A stretch of DNA of 64,000 nucleotides, from the NCBI RefSeq assembly GCF_030053595.1, contig NZ_JASGBQ010000003.1, forward strand, positions 1 through 64,000. The letters run 5' to 3'. Positions 1 through 6,723 of the stretch are shown in pieces. The DNA comes from Fusibacillus kribbianus (lineage in GTDB: Bacteria > Bacillota > Clostridia > Lachnospirales > Lachnospiraceae). The notes under the pieces were generated by a model. That model was not told where the DNA came from and made no database searches. It was given only the letters and a program-made list of their open reading frames with translations. Every line of letters starts with the position of its first letter. Within the stretch, counting starts at the first letter, position 1. A program made the translations under genes and the position numbers.

Positions 1-106
1 CATCTGCTTTGATATCCTTATAGATTACCTGTCGACGATATTTTGGTGCAAAAACCAGATGATACTTGCATTCCCATTTAGTATGGGCTAAACTATTGTT
101 GTCCAT
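1..106 (-). CDS. tnpA: IS200/IS605-family transposase TnpA, N-terminal part (cut by window edge)
   Basis: The minus strand opens with ATG at 104-106 and encodes a protein beginning MDNNSLAHTKWECKYHLVF, followed by APKYRRQVIY. This is the typical N-terminus of the Y1 (HUH) transposases of IS200, which move single-stranded DNA between hairpin-marked ends. Only about 35 codons are inside the window, so the HUH motif and the catalytic tyrosine cannot be checked. A good ribosome binding site (GGAGGT) lies just upstream, inside an inverted repeat typical of IS200. Confidence 0.88.
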   Translation of the reverse strand, partial: MDNNSLAHTKWECKYHLVFAPKYRRQVIYKDIKAD

Positions 107-113
107 TTTGGAC

Positions 114-168
114 CTCCTATGCTTTTATATTTGTGGTTTGCAGACCTACTTTTATTCTAGCATAGGAG
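114..168 (-). promoter_or_regulatory. Inverted repeat that can hide the tnpA ribosome binding site
   Basis: CTCCTATGCT at 114-123 and its exact complement AGCATAGGAG at 159-168 form a 10-bp stem in the tnpA transcript that includes the GGAG of the ribosome binding site. IS200 elements are known to repress their own transposase translation in this way. Confidence 0.65.
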
Positions 169-192
169 TACTTTAATCTAAAGAACTGCCCT

Positions 193-211
193 CCCCCTGC
201 ATAGCAGGGGG
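193..211. repeat. IS200 end hairpin
   Basis: CCCCCTGC (193-200) and GCAGGGGG (204-211) form a perfect 8-bp stem with a 3-nt loop. Its position beyond the tnpA leader fits the subterminal hairpin recognised by TnpA at the left end. Confidence 0.55.
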
Positions 212-237
212 TTTATTTTTACTGTGACACAATACAA

Positions 238-279
238 GCAGAAGGCCCGAAGAATCTGCGGACTCTTCGGGCGTTCTGC
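238..279 (-). terminator. Terminator after the QueD-like gene
   Basis: A GCAGAA/TTCTGC outer stem and a 9-bp inner stem GCCCGAAGA/TCTTCGGGC, separated by one mismatch, lie just after the QueD-like stop codon. The T tract is weak on the minus strand and short (TTTT) on the plus strand, so it may work in either direction. Confidence 0.6.
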
Positions 280-294
280 TTTTGTACATAGGAA

Positions 295-861
295 TTACTG
301 CTTCTTGTACCCACACTTCGGGCATACACCTTTTTCGTTCAGGGCAATGCCGCACAGGGGGCAGCGATCCTTCGTGCCTTCCGGCTTGTATTCCTGGGAT
401 GCAGCATTCACGCCGCTGGTGAAAGTCAGCTTGGCGATATTCAGCTTGTCCTTCAGGAGTTCATAGACGATCTTAATCATGCCCTCGACGGTCATGGTCT
501 CTTTCGTTACGACCAGGCGGCAATCAGGATATGCGGTGGCAAGTTCGGTCTTGAATGCGGGGCCTTTCATCTTGTTGGTCGGAGCGCCATCCTTGATTCC
601 CTGCTCTTCATAGACCTTCAGAATTGCAGGCAGCAGCGGATCGTCTTCCCGCAGAATCAGAGCATGATCGAAATTCTTCAGAACCTCCCATGCTGTCTTC
701 TGAATTTCGTTGCAGGGGAAGACCATATTCACGCCCGGTTCAACAGTGTCCTCAACTTCGATGGTCAGAACGCCGGTATGTCCATGCAGATACTGGGCCT
801 CTCCTTTGAAACCATAAAATCGGTGTGCGTACTGCAGGTCTAACTTAGTAATGCTTCGCAT
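295..861 (-). CDS. QueD/PTPS-fold protein with C-terminal zinc ribbon
   Basis: This 188-residue protein has the PTPS/QueD (COG0720) fold signature: zinc ligands His13 (YAHRF) and His26/His28 (LHGHT), plus a DHALI motif around residue 66. QueD enzymes make 6-carboxytetrahydropterin for queuosine synthesis. Here the position of the catalytic cysteine, four residues before the HGH motif, is alanine (GEAQYLHGH), with a glutamate next to it. A short CPLC...CPKC zinc ribbon, unusual for the family, ends the protein. The ATG has an AGGAGG site. No other queuosine gene is nearby; the Fur/PerR gene lies just upstream on the same strand. The fold is clear but the reaction is not, so I give no symbol. 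Confidence 0.75.
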   Translation of the reverse strand: MRSITKLDLQYAHRFYGFKGEAQYLHGHTGVLTIEVEDTVEPGVNMVFPCNEIQKTAWEVLKNFDHALILREDDPLLPAILKVYEEQGIKDGAPTNKMKGPAFKTELATAYPDCRLVVTKETMTVEGMIKIVYELLKDKLNIAKLTFTSGVNAASQEYKPEGTKDRCPLCGIALNEKGVCPKCGYKKQ

Positions 862-924
862 GATAATCCTCCTAAAAATTTGATTTATGAAAAAGCTCGT
901 TTTCGCGCCTTTTCCGAGGTGAAT

Positions 925-1326
925 TTATTCCTGAACGGAATCCTGCTGTTTCTTGCATTCCGGACAGACACCATGAAAGATGATGTCATAACCGGTGAAG
1001 TCAAATCCATGGGTATCCTTGATCCCATTCTCAAGGCCAGTGACAAAATCCATGTCTACATCAAAGACGCGCCCGCAAACTTCACATTTGACATGGCAGT
1101 GGTTGCGGCTGATATGGTCGAAACGGTCGGCGCTCCCTGGAATTTGAAGCCGGCGGATTTCGCCCATTTCAGATAACAGATTCAGATTTCGATATACGGT
1201 TGCCTTGCTGATCGTCGGATGCTCCTTGATGATTTCTTCATAAACCTCATCTGCTGTGGCGTGGCAGTGCAATTGATTCACCGCCTCCAAAACTAAGGAG
1301 CGTTGGATCGTATTACGTCTTACCAT
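925..1326 (-). CDS. Fur-family regulator, PerR-like
   Basis: This is a 133-residue metal-dependent repressor of the Fur family. It has an N-terminal winged helix (TISKATVYRNLNLL is the recognition region), then RFD...HCH residues matching the regulatory metal site of PerR, and two CxxC structural zinc motifs (CEVC and CPEC). The ATG at 1326 is preferred over an in-frame GTG three codons upstream because AAGGTGA is spaced correctly for it. A large palindrome lies directly upstream, which suggests autoregulation. PerR senses peroxide and Fur senses iron; the RFD motif favours PerR, while the matching dyad upstream of feoA favours an iron link. Confidence 0.85.
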   Translation of the reverse strand: MVRRNTIQRSLVLEAVNQLHCHATADEVYEEIIKEHPTISKATVYRNLNLLSEMGEIRRLQIPGSADRFDHISRNHCHVKCEVCGRVFDVDMDFVTGLENGIKDTHGFDFTGYDIIFHGVCPECKKQQDSVQE

Positions 1327-1352
1327 AGCCTTCACCTTATTTATACAAATTT

Positions 1353-1377
1353 CTTAATGATATAATATATCATTAAG
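1353..1377. promoter_or_regulatory. Fur/PerR-type operator, perfect palindrome
   Basis: Two perfect 12-bp arms, CTTAATGATATA and TATATCATTAAG, flank one central A. The core is TGATATA-A-TATATCA, the 7-1-7 layout of Fur-family boxes. It lies 27 bp upstream of the Fur/PerR start codon and overlaps its AT-rich promoter, as expected for autoregulation. Confidence 0.7.
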
Positions 1378-1590
1378 GATCAAAAGTCAAGGTTCTTTTC
1401 CGGAAGAATTTTCTGCTCAATCACTTCCAGTTTACCCGCCACTTCAAAGCCATTCCGAACAAAAGGGCGCACTTCTATACTCTTATGACGTAAGTATCGT
1501 GCGTCCTTCGACACTTTGTTTCGTCAAGGGAGCTACACTCCCTTGCGACGCTTACGCGTCTATCCCTTGTGACTTGTCAGGCAAATACAA
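1378..1590. other. Gene-free stretch with a small coding remnant and tandem hairpins
   Basis: On the minus strand an open frame ending at 1380 runs back to about 1515 and includes the residues RNGFEVAGKLEVIEQ. This resembles the end of a GNAT acetyltransferase, but the match is too short to be firm. Next to it lie two hairpins in tandem: CAAGGGAG/CTCCCTTG (1525-1545) and GACGC/GCGTC (1547-1560). No intact gene is seen. Confidence 0.4.
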
Positions 1591-1635
1591 ACAAATCCTC
1601 CCTATGATCGCTGTGTGATCATAGGGAGGATTTGT
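1591..1635 (-). terminator. Strong terminator after the aldolase gene
   Basis: A perfect 19-bp stem (1591-1609 with 1617-1635, 7-nt loop) lies 78 bp past the aldolase stop codon. T-rich sequence follows on both strands, so it can stop transcription from either side. Confidence 0.85.
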
Positions 1636-1712
1636 TGTTTTATGAGCACCCGTCATTCCCGCAGGGGTGTCGTACAATCAATTATGTAAACAGATGTTTT
1701 TCAAAAGGATTC

Positions 1713-2576
1713 TTATTTGTAGAACTTAACCTTGTCTGCATCGTCAAACAGGTTGATCTTATGACGGATCACCTCGTTCATAGCCTCGATGCACTTAGGA
1801 TAAATGAACATGGGCTCACGGATTGCCTGATCCTGAAGAACCTTGCGGCACTCCTGATAGAAAGCATCCTTGATATCGCTGGAGATGTTGATCTTGTTTA
1901 CACCCAGCTTAACGGATTTTGCGATCTCGTCATCGGGATTTCCGGAACCACCGTGAAGAACAAGCGGAATGCTGACGGCAGCCTTGATCTCCTGCAGCCT
2001 GTCAAGAGCCAGTTCCGGCTTCTTGTCCTTCGGATACAGACCATGAGCAGTACCGATGGCAATAGCCAGGCAGTCAATGTCAGTTTCCTTGATGAATTTC
2101 ACAGCATCATCAACCTCAGTGTAGATGATCTCCTTGGAACCAGCCTCACCGTAATCATCAGCAGTACCGATGGTACCAAGCTCTGCCTCTACGGATACGT
2201 TAACCGGATGAGCAACCTCTACAACCTTCTTGGTGATGGCGATGTTATCTTCCAGAGAAAGATGAGCACCATCGATCATAACGGAAGTGAAACCGTCCTG
2301 GATTGCACGAAGAACCTGCTCAAACTTTGAGCCGTGATCCAGATGTACACATACGGGAACAGTTGCCTTATGAGCCTCCTCGATAACAGCCTTTACAAAG
2401 CTGTCCTCAACGAACTCCAGCTCATCGGGATGGATAGCGATGATAACCGGTGCCTGCATTTCCTCACAGGTATGCATAACACCCTTTAAGATCATGTTGC
2501 TGCTTACATTGAATGCGGGAACAGCAAAGTTGTGCTCATTAGCTACTGCCAATAAGTCTTTCATGTTCATTAACAT
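1713..2576 (-). CDS. fba: Class II fructose-bisphosphate aldolase family protein
   Basis: This 287-residue zinc-dependent aldolase interconverts a ketose 1,6-bisphosphate and two triose phosphates. Visible family motifs are VCVHLDHGS (zinc ligand His and catalytic Asp, about residue 80), VEAELGTIG, GTAHGLYP and VLHGGSG, which carry zinc and phosphate ligands, and NKINISSD. The length is normal for the short (type B) class II enzymes. This subfamily also includes tagatose-bisphosphate aldolases (GatY/KbaY), so the substrate is not certain; no sugar genes adjoin it to decide. The ATG follows AGGAGG by nine bases. Confidence 0.85.
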   Translation of the reverse strand: MLMNMKDLLAVANEHNFAVPAFNVSSNMILKGVMHTCEEMQAPVIIAIHPDELEFVEDSFVKAVIEEAHKATVPVCVHLDHGSKFEQVLRAIQDGFTSVMIDGAHLSLEDNIAITKKVVEVAHPVNVSVEAELGTIGTADDYGEAGSKEIIYTEVDDAVKFIKETDIDCLAIAIGTAHGLYPKDKKPELALDRLQEIKAAVSIPLVLHGGSGNPDDEIAKSVKLGVNKINISSDIKDAFYQECRKVLQDQAIREPMFIYPKCIEAMNEVIRHKINLFDDADKVKFYK

Positions 2577-2922
2577 AACTTACTTCCTCCTGAATTGCTT
2601 TTCTGTTAATTTTTTATAAATACCCTTACGTGTTCATAGTACATCGAATATGTCACGGTGTCAAGTATTAGTTGTATATTTTAGGAGATTTTTTACGATG
2701 AGGTTTCGTCAAATTGTGAGGGTTGTATAAATGCATGAAATAATATTTCATTTGTTAGCTTTTTTTATTTTATATTGTATATTGTCTGAAATTTATTTTA
2801 CAGCACTGATGTGAGCTCCTTTTTTTGTGAATTATTTATCGTATTTTCTCCGGTAACTCCCCGCTGTCTCTTCGCATACCATATAATAACATGACCCTTT
2901 CCACCATAAAGGAGGCGCTTTC
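2577..2922. other. Divergent AT-rich intergenic region between fba and feoA
   Basis: This stretch holds the upstream regions of fba (minus) and feoA (plus). It contains a 17-bp palindrome at 2735-2751 (separate entry) and AT-rich promoter-like sequence. No further gene is seen. Confidence 0.6.
2735..2751. promoter_or_regulatory. Candidate Fur-type operator upstream of feoA
   Basis: ATGAAATA-A-TATTTCAT is a perfect palindrome whose core TGAAATA-A-TATTTCA has the same 7-1-7 layout as the operator in front of the Fur/PerR gene (TGATATA-A-TATATCA). The two cores differ only at one symmetric position per arm. It could serve feoA, fba or both. Confidence 0.55.
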
Positions 2923-3171
2923 ATGTCCTCTGTCATTACCCTCGATCAGCTAAAGCCAGGTGAAGAGGCAATTCTCACAGGCATCTCCGACACCGTTTCC
3001 ACAGCCAGACGCTTAAAGGAGCTCGGTTTCCTGCCCGGCACCCCGCTGACCTGTGTACTCATAAAAAAAAGAGGGGAAACCTCTGCCTTCGATCTGCGGG
3101 GCACCATGATCGCACTGCGAAGAGAGGACTCTTCCCGGCTCTTCGCCCGCCGCAACGAAAGGAGGAGCTGA
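2923..3171 (+). CDS. feoA: FeoA-domain ferrous iron transport protein
   Basis: This 82-residue SH3-like FeoA protein is thought to help the FeoB ferrous-iron permease from the cytoplasmic side. Typical features are LDQLKPGEEAIL at the start, ARRLKELGFLPGT in the middle and FDLRGTMIALRREDS near the end. An AAAGGAGG site precedes the ATG. feoB starts three bases after its stop codon, so the two are co-transcribed. Confidence 0.93.
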   Translation: MSSVITLDQLKPGEEAILTGISDTVSTARRLKELGFLPGTPLTCVLIKKRGETSAFDLRGTMIALRREDSSRLFARRNERRS

Positions 3172-3174
3172 ACA

Positions 3175-4191
3175 ATGGCTGATCAAGTCAGCACCTCAAC
3201 TCCAAAACTCTGCCGGGCTGCCCTGGCCGGAAACCCCAATGTGGGAAAAAGCACCCTGTTCAATGCCCTGACGGGTCTTCACCAGCATGTGGGAAACTGG
3301 ACCGGCAAAACCGTATCCTGCGCCGTCGGACTGTGCCGTTACGAAGACACCGTTCTGGAGCTCACCGATCTTCCCGGCACCTACTCTCTTCAGAGTGATT
3401 CTCCCGAGGAGGAGGTCGCAAGGGAAGCCATCCTAAGCAGCTCCTTCCATGTGATCGTGGCGGTCTGTGATGCCACCAGTCTGGAGAGAAGCCTTGGCCT
3501 GGTTTTTCAGATCATGGCTCTGGCTCCCAGAGTGATCCTCTGTGTCAATCTCTGCGATGAAGCAAGAAAAAAAGGAATTGTCATTGATTTTCCGGAGCTT
3601 GAGAAGCTTCTGGGGATTCCTGTAATTCCTGTAAGTGCAGCCAGACAAGAGGGGCTTACCGGGCTCCTCTCCTGCATTGCCTCCTGCAAAAGCTCCTGCG
3701 GCAAAAGCCTGCAAACCTGCGAAGCCCCTCCGGAGCATTACCTGAAAAAAGCATCGGAAGTTTCCCGCCGGGTCACCGTCTATCACTGCCCGGAATATAG
3801 AAAAAGAGATCTCCGCATCGACCGGGCTGCAACAGGCCCGGTGACAGGAACTCTCCTTATGCTGATTCTGCTTTTCTTTTTATTCTGGCTTTCCATAAGC
3901 GGAGCCAATTACCCCAGCCAGCTGTTGAGCAGCGCCTCCTCCTGGCTGGAAACAAAGCTTCTTGCTCTGGCCAGCCTCGCCGGTATGCCGGACTGGCTTG
4001 AGGGGATTCTGATTTTTGGCGTTTACAAGGTTTCCGCCTGGGTGATCTCTGTGATGCTTCCGCCCATGGCCATCTTCTTTCCGCTTTTTACCCTGCTGGA
4101 GGATTTTGGTTATCTTCCCCGGGTAGCCTTCAACCTGGATCATCACTTTAAAAAATGCTCTGCCTGCGGAAAGCAGGCCCTGTGCATGTGA
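3175..4191 (+). pseudogene. feoB: FeoB N-terminal half, interrupted by an inserted element
   Basis: FeoB is a GTPase-coupled ferrous-iron permease. This fragment carries the G domain: G1 GNPNVGKST (about residues 19-27), G3 DLPGTYSL and G4 NLCD, then the first membrane segments and the FFPLFTLLEDFGYLPR gate region. It ends at GKQALCM followed by a stop codon. FeoB proteins normally continue with GKQAL(S/T)MCMGxGCN, and exactly this continues in frame at 5845-6708. The stop arises at the left junction of a serine-recombinase element. If the element were excised precisely, a 620-residue FeoB would result. As it stands, iron transport by this locus should be lost. Confidence 0.9.
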
Positions 4192-4825
4192 AAAGGGCGT
4201 ACTCTGCCGGCATTCCGGTGCAGATGCAGGTGGTATAGCCCTGAGGAAATTCCCGTTCGCAAAAGCACACTCCCGCTGCCGTCCAGTATCTCTCTCCATC
4301 TGCCGATAATGAAAACGGCCGTTCCGGTATCACAGAAAACTGTCCAAAACTGTCTCCGATCCCCTCTCCGGTATATTTCACATAACTTTCCTTGGCAGCC
4401 CAGACCATAAAAAACCGTTCATACCGGTTTTTGCAGACCCAGAGGGCCTCCGAAGGATGAAAGAACCGTTCTGCCATTCTGCCGTATCTGGCGGCGGCCG
4501 TTTCCTCCTCTTCCCCACGGTTTTTCGTGTGCTCCTGCAGATCCACTCCGATGGGAGTTTCCGAAAGGGCACAGAGCCACCAGTCACCGCTGTGGCTTAT
4601 GGAAAAATGCAGATCCGGCTGCGCCGGAAAATACGGCTTTCCATAGATGCCTCTGGCCATATGCCAGATATACTCCGGACTGTTCTCCCTCACAAGCCCT
4701 GACGCCTCGGCAGCCGCTCTCAGCCGTTCCTCCGGCCTTCTGCTGTCGTCTGCCGGAAACAGGAATATGCCAACTGACGGCCGGCTCATACCTCTGTAAC
4801 TCCTTTTTTCTTCATATATTATCAC
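4148..4825 (-). CDS. 4'-phosphopantetheinyl transferase, Sfp type
   Basis: This 225-residue enzyme moves phosphopantetheine from coenzyme A to a serine of a carrier protein (acyl or peptidyl). Family motifs are present: FSISHSGDWWLCAL, IGVDLQE with the metal-binding Asp, and FFMVWAAKESYVKYTGEG (the WxxKExxxK motif). The start could be the first ATG or MSRPSVG 12 codons later. It lies inside the element splitting feoB, transcribed away from the recombinase. The last 13 or so codons and the stop codon lie in the feoB sequence left of the junction, so its C-terminus is host-derived. No polyketide, peptide or carrier-protein gene is nearby, so its target is unknown. Confidence 0.88.
   Translation of the reverse strand: MIIYEEKRSYRGMSRPSVGIFLFPADDSRRPEERLRAAAEASGLVRENSPEYIWHMARGIYGKPYFPAQPDLHFSISHSGDWWLCALSETPIGVDLQEHTKNRGEEEETAAARYGRMAERFFHPSEALWVCKNRYERFFMVWAAKESYVKYTGEGIGDSFGQFSVIPERPFSLSADGERYWTAAGVCFCEREFPQGYTTCICTGMPAEYALFTCTGPAFRRQSIF
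4173..4190 (+). repeat. Left attachment-like direct repeat in feoB
   Basis: GCAGGCCCTGTGCATGTG is repeated at 5844-5861 as GCAGGCCCTCTCCATGTG, with 16 of 18 bases identical. Both copies are read in the FeoB frame (codons for QAL-x-M). The repeats are 1,671 bp apart, a multiple of three. Confidence 0.85.
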
Positions 4826-4936
4826 CTGTTTCTTACTTCTTATAAATTATACTTATTTTTGCTGATAAAGGCAATAACCATCCGTATTTACGACCTTTTT
4901 TCATTTCCATATTTTTCCATTGAAGGAGGTTTTCCC

Positions 4937-5944
4937 ATGTGTCACAATACACCCTCGGCAGGGATCTATATGAGACTCTCCAAAGACGACAAGGACCGGT
5001 CCGAAAGCTCCAGCATCACCAATCAGCGAAAGCTTCTTCTGGCCTATGCGAAAGCCCGGAAGCTTCCCGTCACAGAGGAATACGTGGACGACGGTTACAG
5101 CGGCACCAATTTCAACCGTCCCGCCTTCCGCCGCATGCTGGCGGATATCGAAAGCCGCAGGATCAATGTGATCCTGACAAAGGACCTGTCCCGGCTGGGC
5201 CGGGATTATATCATGACCGGTCAGTATACGGAAGTCTACTTTCCCTCCAGACACGTCCGTTTCATTGCCGTCAACGACGGCTTTGACTCCGCCTCCTCCG
5301 ACACGGACATCGGTCCATTCAAAAATGTGGTTAACGAGATGTATGCCAGGGATACCAGCCGCAAGATCCGCTCTGCCTTTCTGGTCCGCATGCAGGAGGG
5401 AAGCTACGTCGGGAGCCTGGCTCCTTTCGGTTACCGGAAAAGTCCGGAAGACCGGCACCGGCTGATTCCCGACCCTCCGGCTGCAGCCATCGTCCGGAGA
5501 ATCTTCGAAGCTGCCGGGGAAGGGAGCTCCCCTTCCCAAATCGCAGCTGCACTCAGCCGTCTGGCCCTTCCCACGCCTTCCGCATACCGCACCGGAAAAG
5601 AGAGGTCCGGTTCCTGGTCCGCCCGTACCGTCATCAAAATCCTGCGAAACCCTGTTTATCTCGGACATATGGTTCAGGGAAAATCCCGAAAGGTCTCCTT
5701 CAAATCCTCCCTTACCATAGCCAATCCTCCGGAAAGCTGGATCGTGGTGGAGCACACCCATGAGCCGCTGATCGATAAGGCTCTCTTTGAAAGAGCCGGA
5801 GAATTGCTGGATAGCCGCCGCTGCCGTTCCCTTCCCGATGGCGGCAGGCCCTCTCCATGTGTATGGGGCTCGGATGCAACGCCGTTGGAGTCACCGGCTG
5901 CCGGATTATCCATTCCCCACGGGAACGGCTCGTCGCCATTCTGA
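4937..5944 (+). CDS. Site-specific serine recombinase, shortened at the C-terminus
   Basis: The protein starts GIYMRLSKDD, with the catalytic serine at residue 15, and contains LTKDLSRLGRDYIMTG, the arginine-rich active-site motif of the resolvase domain. The large-serine-recombinase DNA-binding domain follows (APFGYRKS, then ILRNPVYLG). The ATG at 4937 follows GAAGGAGG, and the 26 codons upstream in the same frame are not needed. Element-coded sequence stops around residue 303, just after LFERAGELLDSRR. The last 32 or so residues are feoB sequence read in another frame. Related enzymes usually continue into a zinc ribbon and coiled coil, about 500 residues in all, so this one is either truncated or a short type. 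Confidence 0.88.
   Translation: MCHNTPSAGIYMRLSKDDKDRSESSSITNQRKLLLAYAKARKLPVTEEYVDDGYSGTNFNRPAFRRMLADIESRRINVILTKDLSRLGRDYIMTGQYTEVYFPSRHVRFIAVNDGFDSASSDTDIGPFKNVVNEMYARDTSRKIRSAFLVRMQEGSYVGSLAPFGYRKSPEDRHRLIPDPPAAAIVRRIFEAAGEGSSPSQIAAALSRLALPTPSAYRTGKERSGSWSARTVIKILRNPVYLGHMVQGKSRKVSFKSSLTIANPPESWIVVEHTHEPLIDKALFERAGELLDSRRCRSLPDGGRPSPCVWGSDATPLESPAAGLSIPHGNGSSPF
5844..5861 (+). repeat. Right attachment-like direct repeat in feoB
   Basis: GCAGGCCCTCTCCATGTG is the partner of 4173-4190. It reads RQALSM in the FeoB frame and runs directly into the native CMGLGCN motif. Confidence 0.85.
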
Positions 5945-6708
5945 CCAACACCTTTGTGCCCTGCAACGGCCGTTTCCCGACGCTTATCGCCCTGATCTCC
6001 ATGTTTTTCACCGGAGCGGCCGGCGGCCTTCTGGGCGGTATTGCCGGAGCTCTGATCCTGACTCTGATCATCGCCTTTGCCATTATCATAACTTTTGCCG
6101 CCTCCCGGCTCCTGTCAGCCACTGTGTTAAAAGGTAGAACTTCCTCCTTCATACTGGAAATGCCGCCGTACCGGAAGCCCCAGATCAAAAAGGTGCTGCT
6201 CCGCTCTGTTCTGGACCGCACTCTGTTTGTACTTGGCCGCGCCGTCATGATTGCCGTTCCTGCCGGTCTGGTCATCTGGCTCATTGCCAACGTCCGGATA
6301 GAAGGAATTTCCCTGCTTTCCTACGCTTCCGATTTCCTTGATCCCTTCGGCCGGCTGATGGGACTGGACGGTGTGATCCTTTTGGCCTTTATCCTGGGCT
6401 TTCCCGCCAATGAGATCGTCCTCCCCATTATCCTTATGAGTTATCTGTCCGCCGGGACTTTAGTGGAGGCGGGAAACCTGTCCTCCCTTCACAGCCTCCT
6501 GACCTCCCACGGCTGGACCTGGGCCACGGCAGTTTCCATGATTCTGTTTTCCCTGATGCACTGGCCCTGCTCCACCACCTGCCTGACCATAAAAAAGGAG
6601 ACCGGGAGCATCCGGTGGACGGCTGCCGCCGTCCTTCTGCCCACGGTCTTTGGTATTGTTGCCTGTATTGTATTTACTTCCGTCGTAAGGCTCCTTGGAG
6701 CAGCCTGA
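5845..6708 (+). pseudogene. feoB: FeoB C-terminal half, separated from its start
   Basis: This in-frame remainder of FeoB begins QALSMCMGLGCNAVGVTGCR and continues through NTFVPCNGRFPTL, several membrane segments, FPANEIVLPI and the last segments after HWPCSTTC. The first internal ATG is at 5857, but no ribosome binding site precedes it and the overlapping recombinase frame ends later, at 5944, so translation of this half alone is doubtful. Together with 3175-4173 it makes a complete FeoB of usual length. Confidence 0.9.
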
Positions 6709-6723
6709 TCCGACCGGATTCCT

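Larger units (their letters stand above)
1..215 (-). mobile_element. IS200-type insertion sequence, left-end portion
   Basis: The partial tnpA, the inverted repeat over its ribosome binding site and a terminal hairpin together match the left-end organisation of IS200. The exact outer boundary is inferred to lie shortly after the hairpin at 193-211. IS200 elements make no target duplication, so the end cannot be fixed by a repeat. Confidence 0.7.
4173..5861. mobile_element. Small serine-recombinase element inserted in feoB
   Basis: A 1,671-bp segment lies between 18-bp near-identical direct repeats and splits feoB within the GKQAL-x-MCMG motif. It carries only a phosphopantetheinyl transferase and a serine recombinase, transcribed divergently. 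The flanking FeoB halves are otherwise intact and in the same frame, so the insertion appears precise and perhaps reversible. No conjugation, replication or phage gene is present. The exact crossover base cannot be set within the repeat. Confidence 0.82.

Noticed and set aside
4901-5761. A 286-codon frame antisense to the serine recombinase
   Set aside because: No recognisable domain, and the recombinase on the plus strand has clear active-site motifs and a ribosome binding site.
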